A stretch of 64,000 nt of DNA, from assembly GCF_900104535.1 (NCBI RefSeq), contig NZ_LT629710.1:1922001-1986000 (forward strand). The letters run 5' to 3'. This document shows positions 25,276 through 34,169 of this stretch, in pieces. The stretch comes from Nakamurella panacisegetis. GTDB lineage: Bacteria > Actinomycetota > Actinomycetes > Mycobacteriales > Nakamurellaceae. The notes under the pieces are model-generated. The model did not search any database and was not told the DNA's origin. It saw nothing but the letters and a program-made list of their open reading frames with translations. Every line of letters begins with the position of its first letter. Position 1 is the stretch's first letter. Position numbers and translations under genes: made by a program.

Positions 25276-26181
25276 ATGACCTTCGTCGCCGATTCGCCGG
25301 TGTGGAAGGGGCGACCGGCCGCGGCGACCGGCCGCGGGCATCGGGGTGCGCTCGTGCTGTCGGCGGTGGCCGCCGGGTTGATGGCGGTGGCCTCGGTCAC
25401 CGGGCTGGTGTCGCCGGCGACGTACCACGACCCGACGGCGATGGTTTCGATGCTGCGAGGCTTCGACCTGGTCACGGCGGTCTTGGTGGTTCCCGGCCTG
25501 ATCGGTTCCCTGATCGGTGTTCGACGGGGCTCACTGACGGCCGAGTTGGTGTGGGTCGGTCTGTTGGCGGCGGCCGTGTACACCTATTCCATCTACGTGT
25601 TCGGGTGCACGTTCAACGCCTTGTTCCTGGTGCACGTCGGTGTCTTGTCGGCGTCGACGGTGGCGTTGATTCTGGCGCTGGTCCGCCTGGATGTGGCCCG
25701 CGTCCGGGTCCGGTTGCGCCCGGCCGCCCCGGTGCGGTGGACCAGCGTGCTGCTGGGCCTGTTGGCTCTCGGGTTGGGCGCGATGTGGGCGGTCTCGTCG
25801 CTGCGGTTCGCCCTGACCGGCGCGGCGCCGGTCAGCAGCTCGCTGGTGGAGACCGATGCCATGGTCCACCTGGGGTATGCCCTCGACCTCTCGCTGTTGG
25901 TGCCGGCGTACGCGACCGGCGCGGTGCTGCTGTGGCGGCGAGCGCCGTGGGGCCATGTGATCGCGGCGGTCGTGCTGGTCTCGGGCCTCGTCCATCAGGT
26001 CGGGTACCTGGTGGCGATGCCGTTCCAGGTGGCGGCCGGCGTGCCCGGTGCGGTGCGGACCGATCTGGCCGAGCCGGTGATCATCGCACTCTTCCTGATC
26101 GCCGCCTGGCTTCTGTTGGCGTCGCTGCGCCCGGTGCGCGGCGACGCCGCGGCGGCGTCAACCGGGCCGGTCCGCCCGTGA
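25276..26181 (+). CDS. Multi-pass integral membrane protein of unknown function
   Basis: The 301-residue protein has about eight hydrophobic helices in pairs (ALVLSAVAAGLMAVASVTGLV; LVTAVLVVPGLIGSLIG; LVWVGLLAAAVYTYSIYVFG; and further helices to AEPVIIALFLIAAWLLLASL). ATG 25276 is preferred because GGAGGAG (25260-25266) is 9 nt upstream, whereas ATG 25267 abuts it. I do not recognise conserved catalytic residues. The Tyr-rich YTYSIYVFG helix is notable. Confidence 0.75.
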   Translation: MTFVADSPVWKGRPAAATGRGHRGALVLSAVAAGLMAVASVTGLVSPATYHDPTAMVSMLRGFDLVTAVLVVPGLIGSLIGVRRGSLTAELVWVGLLAAAVYTYSIYVFGCTFNALFLVHVGVLSASTVALILALVRLDVARVRVRLRPAAPVRWTSVLLGLLALGLGAMWAVSSLRFALTGAAPVSSSLVETDAMVHLGYALDLSLLVPAYATGAVLLWRRAPWGHVIAAVVLVSGLVHQVGYLVAMPFQVAAGVPGAVRTDLAEPVIIALFLIAAWLLLASLRPVRGDAAAASTGPVRP

Positions 26182-26229
26182 GGTCGGACCGCGACCGGCC
26201 GGTTCGGCGCCGCCGCCTGCGGATGCAGA

Positions 26230-26358
26230 TCAGCGGGGTGGACCGCCGATGGCCCCGTTGCCCGGTGTCGTGATGGCGGCCAATGCGCCGACGGCGGCGC
26301 CGAACAACGCCGCCGCGGTGGCCAGGAGCAACCGGCGGGTGGAATGGAGGGTGGACAT
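26230..26358 (-). CDS. 42-residue small secreted or membrane peptide
   Basis: ATG 26358 follows AGAGAGG at 5 nt. The peptide is basic at the N-terminus (MSTLHSTRR), has one hydrophobic stretch (LLLATAAALFGAAVGALA) and a Gly/Pro-rich end (TTPGNGAIGGPPR). It looks like a signal peptide plus a tiny mature part, or a single-pass peptide. It begins 38 nt after the flavin oxidase gene on the same strand, so the two are probably co-transcribed. Confidence 0.6.
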   Translation of the reverse strand: MSTLHSTRRLLLATAAALFGAAVGALAAITTPGNGAIGGPPR

Positions 26359-26396
26359 GGTGACCTCTCTGGAAAACGGTTGGGAAGAAAGGAATG

Positions 26397-27800
26397 TCAA
26401 CGCCCGGCCGGCGTGACGGGCTGGTTGGCGCGGATGAGGTCGGCCGGGTCGTAGGTCGACTTGATCTCGCGGAGCCGGGCGTGGATCTCCGGACCGAACA
26501 GCGCATCGCCCGACTTCCGCTCCTCGGCGAAGTTCAGGTAGCTGCGGCCCTTCGACCACGGCGCCATGCGGTAGCGCACGGCGGTGATCGCCGCGTGCAC
26601 GGCTGCGGTGATCTCTGGGGTCGGCGTGATGCCGACGGCGAACAGGGCGACGTCCGCGTCCAGGGCCGCCACCGCGCCTCCGGTCGGCGAGCCCCGGTGG
26701 ATGGCGCCTCCCAGTTGCCGCAACTCCATCGACAGCAGGGCCGGTCCAGTTGTCTCGGACACGGCGACGAACGCTTCGATCAGGCCGGCGTCCAACCCGT
26801 GCAACAACATGCCGTCGCCGACTCCCGGGACCGGCCCGGGCGGATCCATGTGCAGCTGGGACAGTTCGGTGACCGGGGTCGGCCGGAACGTGTCGAGTTC
26901 GGGCCCCAGATCCCGCAGCGGGGCCAACAGCTGGTCCGCCGTGCCCGGTTCCAGTTGGCAGGCCGCCTCGACCACGACGAACGAGCGGCCGGCCAGGTGG
27001 GGCGGCAGGTCGGGCAGCGGCGGGAACTTGAGGATGCGACCGACCGACGTCACGGTGTCGGGCACGGTGGGCAGCCACGCCCGCCACGCCTGCAGGACCT
27101 CGGTGGCCCGCTCGGCCGGGAAGAACAGCACGCCGGCGTAGACCTCGCTGATCGGGAACAGCTGCAGTTCCAGCGCCGTCATGACGCCGAAGCTGCCGCC
27201 GCCACCGCGCAGGGCCCAGAACAGGTCCGGGTCGTGCTGGGCGTCGACTCGGCGGTGAACGCCGTCCGCGGTCACCACCTCCAGGGCCAACACGCTGTTG
27301 GCGGCCAGACCGTGGGAGCGGGCCAGCCAGCTCAGGCCACCGCCGAGGGTGTATCCGGCGACGCCGACGTCGGGGGAGGAGCCGGCCAGTGCGGCCAGGC
27401 CGTGCTCGGCGGCGGCGTTGGTGACGTCCATCCACCACGCTCCGGCCTGGACCCGGGCGACCCGGGTGACCGGATCGATCTCGACGTCTCGCATCAGGCC
27501 GGTGCGCACCAGCACGGTCCCGGCGAGATCGCCCAGCGGGGCCGCATTGTGCCCGGTCGATTGGGCCGCCACCCGGAGCTGGCACTGGCGGGCGGCGTTG
27601 ACGACCGCGACCACGTCGCGCGCGGTGCGGACCTGCGCGACGGCGGCCGGGTGCTGGTCGACGTCCAGGTGCCAGGCACACCGGGCCTCGTCCCAGCCGG
27701 GTTCACCTGGGCGCACCAGGCTGCCGTCCAGGTCGACCGCGAGGTCGTCGAGCGTTGTGGCCACAGCGAAGCGAGCACTGTGGGTAACCGTGAACGTCAT
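26397..27800 (-). CDS. FAD-binding oxidoreductase, berberine-bridge-enzyme-like
   Basis: The 467-residue protein has a PCMH-type FAD domain (VAAQSTGHNAAPLGDLAGTVLV; VQAGAWWMDVTNAAAEHGLAAL; GVAGYTLGGGLSWLARSHGLAANSVLALEVVTADG landmarks) and the BBE C-terminal motif (WSKGRSYLNFAEE; a tail that packs on FAD). The His for 8-alpha linkage lies in STGHN. Such enzymes oxidise sugars, alkaloids or polyketides with O2. ATG 27800 has AGGA 9 nt upstream. The LuxR regulator 276 bp away is divergent and may control it. Confidence 0.9.
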   Translation of the reverse strand: MTFTVTHSARFAVATTLDDLAVDLDGSLVRPGEPGWDEARCAWHLDVDQHPAAVAQVRTARDVVAVVNAARQCQLRVAAQSTGHNAAPLGDLAGTVLVRTGLMRDVEIDPVTRVARVQAGAWWMDVTNAAAEHGLAALAGSSPDVGVAGYTLGGGLSWLARSHGLAANSVLALEVVTADGVHRRVDAQHDPDLFWALRGGGGSFGVMTALELQLFPISEVYAGVLFFPAERATEVLQAWRAWLPTVPDTVTSVGRILKFPPLPDLPPHLAGRSFVVVEAACQLEPGTADQLLAPLRDLGPELDTFRPTPVTELSQLHMDPPGPVPGVGDGMLLHGLDAGLIEAFVAVSETTGPALLSMELRQLGGAIHRGSPTGGAVAALDADVALFAVGITPTPEITAAVHAAITAVRYRMAPWSKGRSYLNFAEERKSGDALFGPEIHARLREIKSTYDPADLIRANQPVTPAGR

Positions 27801-28076
27801 GAAAGCTGTCCTTCCGGATGAATGGGATGCCGCGTCCGGGTGACGTCGGCGATGTGACCGAGTGGGTAGACGAGGACAAACCAGCGGCGGTTCCCTCGTC
27901 GGGATGTTTCCGGTGACCACTCTGGGGCAGGCCAGAGGCCTTTGACATCCCTCGAGCCGGGGGTTGTCCGGCCCGGTCCCCCTACAGATGGGGGGTTGTC
28001 GCTCCGCGCGCCGGTTGCCACACTTCTGGGTGACGCTCGGCTGCATCGGGCGCGGACCGGGATACGGGAGGACACC

Positions 28077-29192
28077 GTGGCCACTTCCACCGAGCGTGAC
28101 GTCGCGGAATTCGTCGAGGCCTGCGACCGCGGACTCGACGAGGCGTCGATGTTCGCCGAGACGTCCCGTCGCCTGCGCAAACTGGTCCCGTTCGACGGCG
28201 CCGCCTGGTTCGCCACCGACCCGGCCACCGTGCTCGCGGTGAATCCGGTCCGCATCGAGAACGTCGAGGACGGTCATTGCTCGACGTACTGGGGACGGGA
28301 GTGCAACGTCGAGGACACCATGCTGTTCCGCGACCTCGCCCGCAGCGAGCGGAACGTCCAGACCCTGTACGACGCGACGGGCTCCAACCCGGTCCGCAGC
28401 ACGCGGTACCGAGAGTTCCTGCAACCGCAGGGATATCGCGACGAGCTGCGCGCCGCGCTGCGGGTCGGCGAATCCACCTGGGGGGTGATCGACCTGTTCC
28501 GGGAACGCCACCGCCCGGTGTTCACCGCCGCCGAGGTGGCTCTGGTCCGCGCTCTGGCTCCGACAATGGCCACGGCGCTGCGCACCCTGGCCGGTGTCCG
28601 GGCGGCGGCGCCGGCGGTCTCGGCGGCCGGACCCGGAACCGCGCTGTTCGACGCGTCGGGGACGTTGCTCTCGCTGGACGAGGCGGCCGAGCAGCTGTTC
28701 GAGGAGGTGGCCGGCCCGACGTGGGCGACCCACCCGCTGCCCATGACACCGATCTACGCCACGGTGGCCCGGGCGGCCGCGGTCCGGGCGGGCCGCGATC
28801 GCGGGCCGGCGGCGGTGCGGGTGCGGGCGTTGTCGGGCCGGTGGATCGCCGTGCACGCGTCGTGTCTACGTGGGGCCGACGACCGTCCGGCTCCGACCGC
28901 CCTGACCATCGAGCCGGCGAAGTCGGCGCAGATCGCCCCGATCATCGTCGAGGCGTACCGGCTCACCCCGCGCGAACAGGAGATCACCCGGGCCGTGGCC
29001 CGCGGCCTGTCCAATGCGGAGATCGCGGCCGATCTGTTCCTGTCCCCGCACACGGTCCGCGACCACCTCAAGGCCATCTTCGGCAAGATCGGGGTGACCA
29101 GCCGGGGTGAGTTGGTGGCCAAGCTGTTCGCCGACCACTACGGTCCGGCTGTGCACACCGCCGGGTACCTCGAACACGTCCAGGTCGGTTGA
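28077..29192 (+). CDS. LuxR-family regulator with GAF-like sensor domain
   Basis: The 371-residue protein opens with a GAF-like region (about 5-180; VPFDGAAWFATDP, GYRDELRAALRVGESTWGVIDLFRE) and ends with a LuxR HTH (LTPREQEITRAVARGLSNAEIAADLFLSPHTVRDHLKAIFGKIG, about 310-350). GTG 28077 is chosen because GGGAGGA lies 5 nt upstream, although the frame is open to 27942. No receiver phosphoacceptor is seen, so control is probably by ligand. Its probable targets are itself and the divergent BBE-like oxidase. Confidence 0.9.
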   Translation: MATSTERDVAEFVEACDRGLDEASMFAETSRRLRKLVPFDGAAWFATDPATVLAVNPVRIENVEDGHCSTYWGRECNVEDTMLFRDLARSERNVQTLYDATGSNPVRSTRYREFLQPQGYRDELRAALRVGESTWGVIDLFRERHRPVFTAAEVALVRALAPTMATALRTLAGVRAAAPAVSAAGPGTALFDASGTLLSLDEAAEQLFEEVAGPTWATHPLPMTPIYATVARAAAVRAGRDRGPAAVRVRALSGRWIAVHASCLRGADDRPAPTALTIEPAKSAQIAPIIVEAYRLTPREQEITRAVARGLSNAEIAADLFLSPHTVRDHLKAIFGKIGVTSRGELVAKLFADHYGPAVHTAGYLEHVQVG

Positions 29193-29198
29193 CCGATC

Positions 29199-29246
29199 GA
29201 CTCAGCGCCTGCCTCCACGCAAGACTCAGCGCCTGCCTCCACGCAA
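29199..29246. repeat. Perfect tandem duplication, 2 x 24 bp
   Basis: The unit GACTCAGCGCCTGCCTCC plus ACGCAA occurs at 29199-29222 and again at 29223-29246 with no mismatch, between two convergent genes. Confidence 0.85.
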
Positions 29247-29263
29247 GGACGTGAACCGAGCCG

Positions 29264-29989
29264 TCACCCTCCGTGGGAATCCAGCGTGTCGACCCTGGCC
29301 TGCCACTGTCGCCAGGCCGGTTCGCTGTCGCGGGTGAGGGTGGTGGAGGTGACGCTCAGGTCGGCACTGCGGTCGAGAAGCAGCGCGGCCGAGTAGAGGT
29401 ACCCCGGGGTCACCCGCGGGCCGGCGAGATCGGTCCGCAGGCCACCGGGCGTGAAGTCCACCGCCTCCAGGATGTCGGCCGCCCGGTTCAGCAACGCGGC
29501 CGACAATCGGCTCATGTCAGCGGCGAGCCAGTTGTTGGCGATGATCCGGTGGCGCTCGCCGAGCAGTTCGGCCAGCGGCGAGACCCGCAGCAGGGCGCCG
29601 GCCGAATCCCAGCTCGCGGTCATCGCGTCCTTCAGCCAGGCCCCGGTCTGCTCCCCGGACATCGCCTGGCTGCGCAGGTCGTGCTTCAGCTGGGTGAGTT
29701 CGGCCGGTTCCGTCGTGCCCTCCATGAACAGCACGCCCGACGTCTCGATGGCCGTCGGGTCGTTGAGGTCCTCGCAGCCGGTGTACGCCGGTCCGCCGCC
29801 GGCGGCCGGTCGGAGGTCCGTTCGGCTCCATCGATCGGCCAGCGCCTTGAGCGTCCGGGATGCCCGCAGCACGGCCTCGGCCCGCCGCAGAGGTTCGATG
29901 GCGTAGAACTTCTCGTGCTCCCGGTGGAAATGGGCCAGGTTCCGCAGCGCCGCTACAGGGACCGGCGGTCGTGCGGTGGTCTCGGTCAT
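29264..29989 (-). CDS. Hypothetical soluble helical protein
   Basis: The 241-residue protein begins MTETTARPPVPVAALRNLAHFHREHEKFY and is largely helical (EAVLRASRTLKALADRW; ALLNRAADILEAVDF). A short motif GPAYTGCEDLNDPTAIETSGVLFMEG is striking but unknown to me. GGGAGG 5 nt before ATG 29989 gives a good start. It is located 180 bp downstream of the methyltransferase gene on the same strand. No catalytic residues can be assigned. Confidence 0.7.
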   Translation of the reverse strand: MTETTARPPVPVAALRNLAHFHREHEKFYAIEPLRRAEAVLRASRTLKALADRWSRTDLRPAAGGGPAYTGCEDLNDPTAIETSGVLFMEGTTEPAELTQLKHDLRSQAMSGEQTGAWLKDAMTASWDSAGALLRVSPLAELLGERHRIIANNWLAADMSRLSAALLNRAADILEAVDFTPGGLRTDLAGPRVTPGYLYSAALLLDRSADLSVTSTTLTRDSEPAWRQWQARVDTLDSHGG

Positions 29990-30169
29990 CGGTGCCTCCC
30001 GGGCTCGACGCATCCTGGTGTCGACGGCGAGTCTGCGGGAATGCGGCCAGGTGACGACAGGGCCGAACGTCCCCATTCCCCATTCCGGCGGGGGCACGGT
30101 CCGGGTGATCCGGATCCGGGGGGCTCGGCGGCCCACCACCGATCCCCGGGCCCGGCCTCGGTCTTGCGC

Positions 30170-31006
30170 TCACGTCCGCCGGGCGGTGAGCAACAGGTAC
30201 TCCCACTCCATGGCACCCCCGTCGCCGGCGAACCCGGCGGCGAACGTGAGCAAGGCGCGATCCAGATCGGCCACCCGGCCCGGTTCGGCGGCCAGGCTCC
30301 GGTAGACCGCGATGGTGGGCCCGTACTTGGCCTTGAAATACTCCAGCCAGGCCTCGGGGGTGGCAAACCGGTCGACCCTGACCGTCTGCCGACGCGCGGT
30401 CACGTCGGTGACCCGTTCCCCCAGCAACCCCCGGACGTGGTCGACGTTCCCCCACAGGGGCGGCGGTTGCGCGCCGGGCGGGGGCGCCGGGGCGAACGGC
30501 TTCATCGTGGCGAACATCTGGCCGATGAAGCCCTCCGGGGTCCAACTGATCAGCCCGATGCGTCCACCGGGCCGGCACACCCGGACCAACTCGTCGGCCG
30601 CGTCCTGGTGGTGCGGGGCGAACATGATCCCCACGCAGGACAGCACCACGTCGAACCGGGCGTCGGCGAAGGGCAGATCCTCGGCATCGGCCTCCATCCA
30701 TTCGACGTCGGCGCCGCGCGCGGCGGCACGGGCCCGGCCGTCGGCGAACAACTCCGGGGTCAGGTCCGAGGCCACCACATCCGCGCCGGTCAGCGCGGCC
30801 GGGATCGCCGCGTTGCCGGACCCGGCCGCGATGTCCAGGACGTGGTCACCCGGACCGACCTCGCAAGCGGCGACCAGGATCGTGCCCAGCTCGCCGATCA
30901 CCTCGGTGGCGACCGCAGGGTAGTCGCCCAGCGCCCACATGGCCCGGTGCTTCGCCTTCAGTGCCCGGTCGGATTCGGTCCGGCTGGTTCTCATGGTCTC
31001 GGTCAT
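30170..31006 (-). CDS. Class I SAM-dependent methyltransferase
   Basis: The 278-residue protein has motif I VLDIAAGSGNAAIPAA (about 58-73), the acidic ASDLTPEL loop, ADAEDLPFADARFDVVLSCVG (motifs II/III) and RVCRPGGRIGLISW (motif post-III), the UbiE/COQ5-like arrangement. The substrate is unknown. AAGGAG 6 nt upstream supports ATG 31006. It lies 83 nt downstream of the SARP gene end, and its upstream region contains the TGCAA direct repeats, so the SARP may activate it. Confidence 0.92.
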   Translation of the reverse strand: MTETMRTSRTESDRALKAKHRAMWALGDYPAVATEVIGELGTILVAACEVGPGDHVLDIAAGSGNAAIPAALTGADVVASDLTPELFADGRARAAARGADVEWMEADAEDLPFADARFDVVLSCVGIMFAPHHQDAADELVRVCRPGGRIGLISWTPEGFIGQMFATMKPFAPAPPPGAQPPPLWGNVDHVRGLLGERVTDVTARRQTVRVDRFATPEAWLEYFKAKYGPTIAVYRSLAAEPGRVADLDRALLTFAAGFAGDGGAMEWEYLLLTARRT

Positions 31007-31052
31007 GCCCACTCCTTCGTGTCGGTGACGGGGACCTGAGTCTCGGAGGGCC

Positions 31053-31072
31053 GGGTTGCAGGCCGCTTGCAG
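31053..31072 (-). promoter_or_regulatory. Direct TGCAA repeats, 11 bp apart (candidate SARP box)
   Basis: On the minus strand CTGCAAGCGGCCTGCAACCC contains TGCAA twice with an 11 bp step, about 50 nt before the methyltransferase ATG. The same pattern (TGCAA-N-C-N-G-NN-TGCAA-N-CC) recurs at 33949-33967. SARP/AfsR-type activators bind direct repeats one helical turn apart. Confidence 0.5.
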
Positions 31073-31089
31073 CCACCATGCGACCCCGG

Positions 31090-33924
31090 TCAGGCCGTCG
31101 CGGCCCACTGGCTCAGGGTGCTTCGGGCCACGCCAACGGCCCCGTCGAGGTCCAGCACCGGGCCGGGCGGCGCGTCCAGGTCGAGGCGGACCGGGGATGG
31201 CCGGCCCGCGGCCACCAGGCTGCGGTGCAGGATCGCGGCCTGGGCGTGGGCCCCGATCCGGACCAGCAACCGGGCCACGTACCGCAGATTGAGCCACTGC
31301 TGGGTTCGGTCGCCCGTGCGGTCCCAGTGGTCGAGGACGTCGACCAGGGCACGAGCCGCCTCTGCCGGGTCGCCGTGCACGGCCCGGGTGGCCGCAGCCT
31401 CCATCATGGCGATCCCGTGCCACCAGAAGTTCCGCACCTGAGCGGCCAGTGCCGCTGCCTCGTCCAGCAGCGCCAGCGCCACCTCTGGGTCGGTCTTCTT
31501 GCGCACCAGGCCGAGGGCGTACCGGGCCATCGATCGTGCGGTTGGATTCCCCGTCTGGTCCGCCACCTGCACCGATTCCAGCGCGGCGGCGACACCGAGC
31601 CAAGGTTCCCGGCGTACGGCGTGGCAGACGGCGACGTAGTAGAGGGTCCAGACCAGCCGCAGCGGGTCGTCACATCGGCGGGCGGTCGCCACCTCCGCCG
31701 TCCAGTGCCGCAGCGGGAAGTCAAGGTCGCCCTCGTACAGGGCGACGTCGGCGAGTACGTCGGCCGGATAGGCGATCCGCGCGGTGCCGCGGGCCGGTGA
31801 TCGGTCACCGGCCCGGGCGGCCAGGTGGCGCGCGCCGGCGAAATCACCCCGGTTCCACGCCCCCCGTGCGGCGACGCCGGCGGCCACCACGAACAGCGGG
31901 TGATCGATCGGTGCGATCTGCAGGGCGTGCTCGGCCCAGATCGCCGACTCGTACCCGACCCGCAGATGCAGTACCTCGGCCAGCGAGGTGACCAACCGCA
32001 GGGCCAGCTCCGGGTCGTGGTCGGCGACCAGCTGATCGAAGGCGACCCGCAGGTTGTCCCGCTCGGGCAGCGTGCGATCGACCCACGCGCGTTCGTCGGG
32101 GCCCTGGACGCCCGCCGCCGCCGCTTCGGCCAACTCGGTGAAGTACGTGGCGTGCCGACGGGCCAGCACCAGATCCTCGCCCCGCTCCCGAAGTCGCTGC
32201 CGGCCGAAGCTGCGCAGGGTGGCCAGCATTAGGTAGCGGGTACCGCCCGTGGTGGCGGTGGCGGCCACCATGGACTTGTCGACCAGTCCGGTCAACCGGT
32301 CGAGCGCTCCGTCGTCGTCGTGGTCCGGCTCGGAGCAGACCGCCCGCACCGCGGCCAGATCCGCACCGCTGGCGAACACCGACATGCGGGCGAACAGGCG
32401 CTGCTCGGCGTCGGTCAGCAACCGGTAGGACCAATCGATGGCCGCGGTGAGACTCTGGTGCCGGGGCTGGACGGTGCGCGGGCCGCCAGTCAGCAGACGA
32501 CTGTCGTCGAGCCGCTGGGCGACCTCGGCGGCGGTCATCATCCGCATCCGCGCCGCCGCCAGTTCGATGGCCAACGGGAGGCCGTCGAGCCGCCGGCAGA
32601 TCTCCAGGACGGCGCTCCCGAGTTCCCGACCAGGGTCGAAGCCGGGCCGGCTGCTGCGCGCCCGGTGCACGAACAGCACCGCCGCGGCGTCGACCGACAG
32701 CGGCGGCACCGGCCACACCTGTTCCCCCTCGACGCCCAGGGCCTCCCGGCTGGTGGCGAGCACGACGACTCCAGGGCAGTGCGCCACCACCTCGGCCACC
32801 AGCCGGGCCGCGGCCGGCAGGACGTGCTCGCAGTTGTCCAGGACGAGCAGCATCGACCGGGCGCGCAAGTACTCGATGACGGTCTGCTCCATCGACCGGC
32901 CCTCCCGCTGCTGTACCCCCAACGCGGCGGCGACGGCCTGGCCGACCGGGCTGGTCTCGGCCAGCGGGGCCAGCTCGCAGAGCCACACCCCGTCCGGGAA
33001 GTCGGCTCGATGGTGTGCGGCGACCTCCACCGCCAGGCGCGATTTGCCGACCCCGCCCACCCCGGTCAGGGTCACCAGGGGCCCTCCGGAGACGGCCTGA
33101 CCCAACCGTGCCAGTTCGGTGTCCCGCCCGACGAAGCTGGTCGGTCGACGCGGGAGATTGCCGCCGGTCGGGGCGCGGGACGGCGCGAGTGCCCGGTCGT
33201 GGACGAGCACCTGCCGGTGCACTTCCTGGGTCTGCGGTGACGGCTCCACGCCGAGGTCCTCGACCAACCGGGCCCGCAGCCGCCGGTAGGCGTCCAGCGC
33301 GTCCGACTGTCGTCCGGTGCGATACAGCGCTCGCATCAGCTGGGCCGTGAGCCGTTCCCGCACCGGGAACCGTCGGACCAGGCCATCGAGTTCGGTGACC
33401 ACCTCGACGTCCCGGTCCAGCTGCAGCAGCGCCTCGATCCGCTCCTCCACGGCCACCAGGCGCAGTTCGTCGAGCCGGACGATCTCGCTGACCGCGAAGT
33501 CGAGGTCGGCGAATTCCGCCAGCACGTCACCCCGCCACAGCGCCAGCGCCTCGTCGAGCACCTCGACGACGCGTTCGTACTCACCCGTTGCCGCGTGGCC
33601 ACGAGCTATGCCGAGCAGGCGGACGAACTGGGCGGCATCCACCTCGTCGTCGGTCACCTCGAGCGCGTACCCCGGCGTCCGGTAGACCAGGCGGGCCGGG
33701 TCACGAAGAGCCGCTCGCAGTCGAGAAACATAGGCGCGCAGCGCATTCAGGGCCTCGGGAGGCGGGTCGTCACCCCACAGGACCTGCGTCAACCGGTCGG
33801 CCGAGACGATTGTGCGGGGAGCCACGAGCAACGCCGCCAGCAGCGCACGCGGCTTCGGACCGCCGACGGCGACCGGCGTCTCGTCGGCGGTGACTTCCAG
33901 CGGACCCAGGATCCGGAACTGCAC
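31090..33924 (-). CDS. AfsR/SARP-type regulator: BTAD, NB-ARC-like ATPase and TPR-like C-terminus
   Basis: The 944-residue protein starts MQFRILGPLEV with an OmpR-like winged helix (RALLAALLVAPRTIVSADRLTQVLWGDDPP, about 25-75), followed by a BTAD domain (to about 245), a STAND/NB-ARC ATPase with P-loop TGVGGVGKSRLA (about 290) and Walker B SMLLVLDNCEHVL (about 355), and a helical-repeat C-terminus. Such proteins are activators of secondary-metabolism or stress genes. Start is GTG 33924, a short distance from the TGCAA repeats that could serve its own and the divergent promoter. It is full length and intact. Confidence 0.93.
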   Translation of the reverse strand: MQFRILGPLEVTADETPVAVGGPKPRALLAALLVAPRTIVSADRLTQVLWGDDPPPEALNALRAYVSRLRAALRDPARLVYRTPGYALEVTDDEVDAAQFVRLLGIARGHAATGEYERVVEVLDEALALWRGDVLAEFADLDFAVSEIVRLDELRLVAVEERIEALLQLDRDVEVVTELDGLVRRFPVRERLTAQLMRALYRTGRQSDALDAYRRLRARLVEDLGVEPSPQTQEVHRQVLVHDRALAPSRAPTGGNLPRRPTSFVGRDTELARLGQAVSGGPLVTLTGVGGVGKSRLAVEVAAHHRADFPDGVWLCELAPLAETSPVGQAVAAALGVQQREGRSMEQTVIEYLRARSMLLVLDNCEHVLPAAARLVAEVVAHCPGVVVLATSREALGVEGEQVWPVPPLSVDAAAVLFVHRARSSRPGFDPGRELGSAVLEICRRLDGLPLAIELAAARMRMMTAAEVAQRLDDSRLLTGGPRTVQPRHQSLTAAIDWSYRLLTDAEQRLFARMSVFASGADLAAVRAVCSEPDHDDDGALDRLTGLVDKSMVAATATTGGTRYLMLATLRSFGRQRLRERGEDLVLARRHATYFTELAEAAAAGVQGPDERAWVDRTLPERDNLRVAFDQLVADHDPELALRLVTSLAEVLHLRVGYESAIWAEHALQIAPIDHPLFVVAAGVAARGAWNRGDFAGARHLAARAGDRSPARGTARIAYPADVLADVALYEGDLDFPLRHWTAEVATARRCDDPLRLVWTLYYVAVCHAVRREPWLGVAAALESVQVADQTGNPTARSMARYALGLVRKKTDPEVALALLDEAAALAAQVRNFWWHGIAMMEAAATRAVHGDPAEAARALVDVLDHWDRTGDRTQQWLNLRYVARLLVRIGAHAQAAILHRSLVAAGRPSPVRLDLDAPPGPVLDLDGAVGVARSTLSQWAATA

Positions 33925-33948
33925 GGTTGTCCCTCATTCGTCGAGCGA

Positions 33949-33967
33949 TGCAATCCGATTGCAAGCC
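33949..33967. promoter_or_regulatory. TGCAA direct repeats, 11 bp apart, with embedded palindrome
   Basis: TGCAA occurs at 33949 and 33960; the first 15 bp are also a perfect dyad (TGCAATC-C-GATTGCA). It lies between the divergent SARP and luciferase-like genes and shares its layout with the site at 31053-31072. Confidence 0.5.
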
Positions 33968-34022
33968 GTCACCGCCACCGTAGTCCGACCGACCCTCTCC
34001 CGACCGAAGGGAAGAAGACCCC

Positions 34023-34169
34023 ATGGAAGGCATCATCGAGCGTTGCGAATTCTCGGCCGGGCCGGTGCGCTCAGCGCCCGGCTGCGCGACCATGGATGTG
34101 CGCCGGGCGGCAGCGAGGACTGATTCCCCCCACCGCAGGAACGATTCTGCGCAGAAAGGCACGCCATGA
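34023..34169 (+). CDS. Small 48-residue ORF overlapping the luciferase-like gene start
   Basis: ATG 34023, after a purine-rich GAAGGGAAGAAG, opens a frame without internal stops: MEGIIERCEFSAGPVRSAPG at the N-terminus and a basic, Arg/Ser-rich C-terminal half. Its TGA (34167-34169) overlaps the ATG of the downstream gene (ATGA), the layout of translational coupling. It has two cysteines and no hydrophobic stretch. I do not recognise it, and a chance frame in high-GC DNA remains possible. Confidence 0.4.
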   Translation: MEGIIERCEFSAGPVRSAPGCATMDVRRAAARTDSPHRRNDSAQKGTP

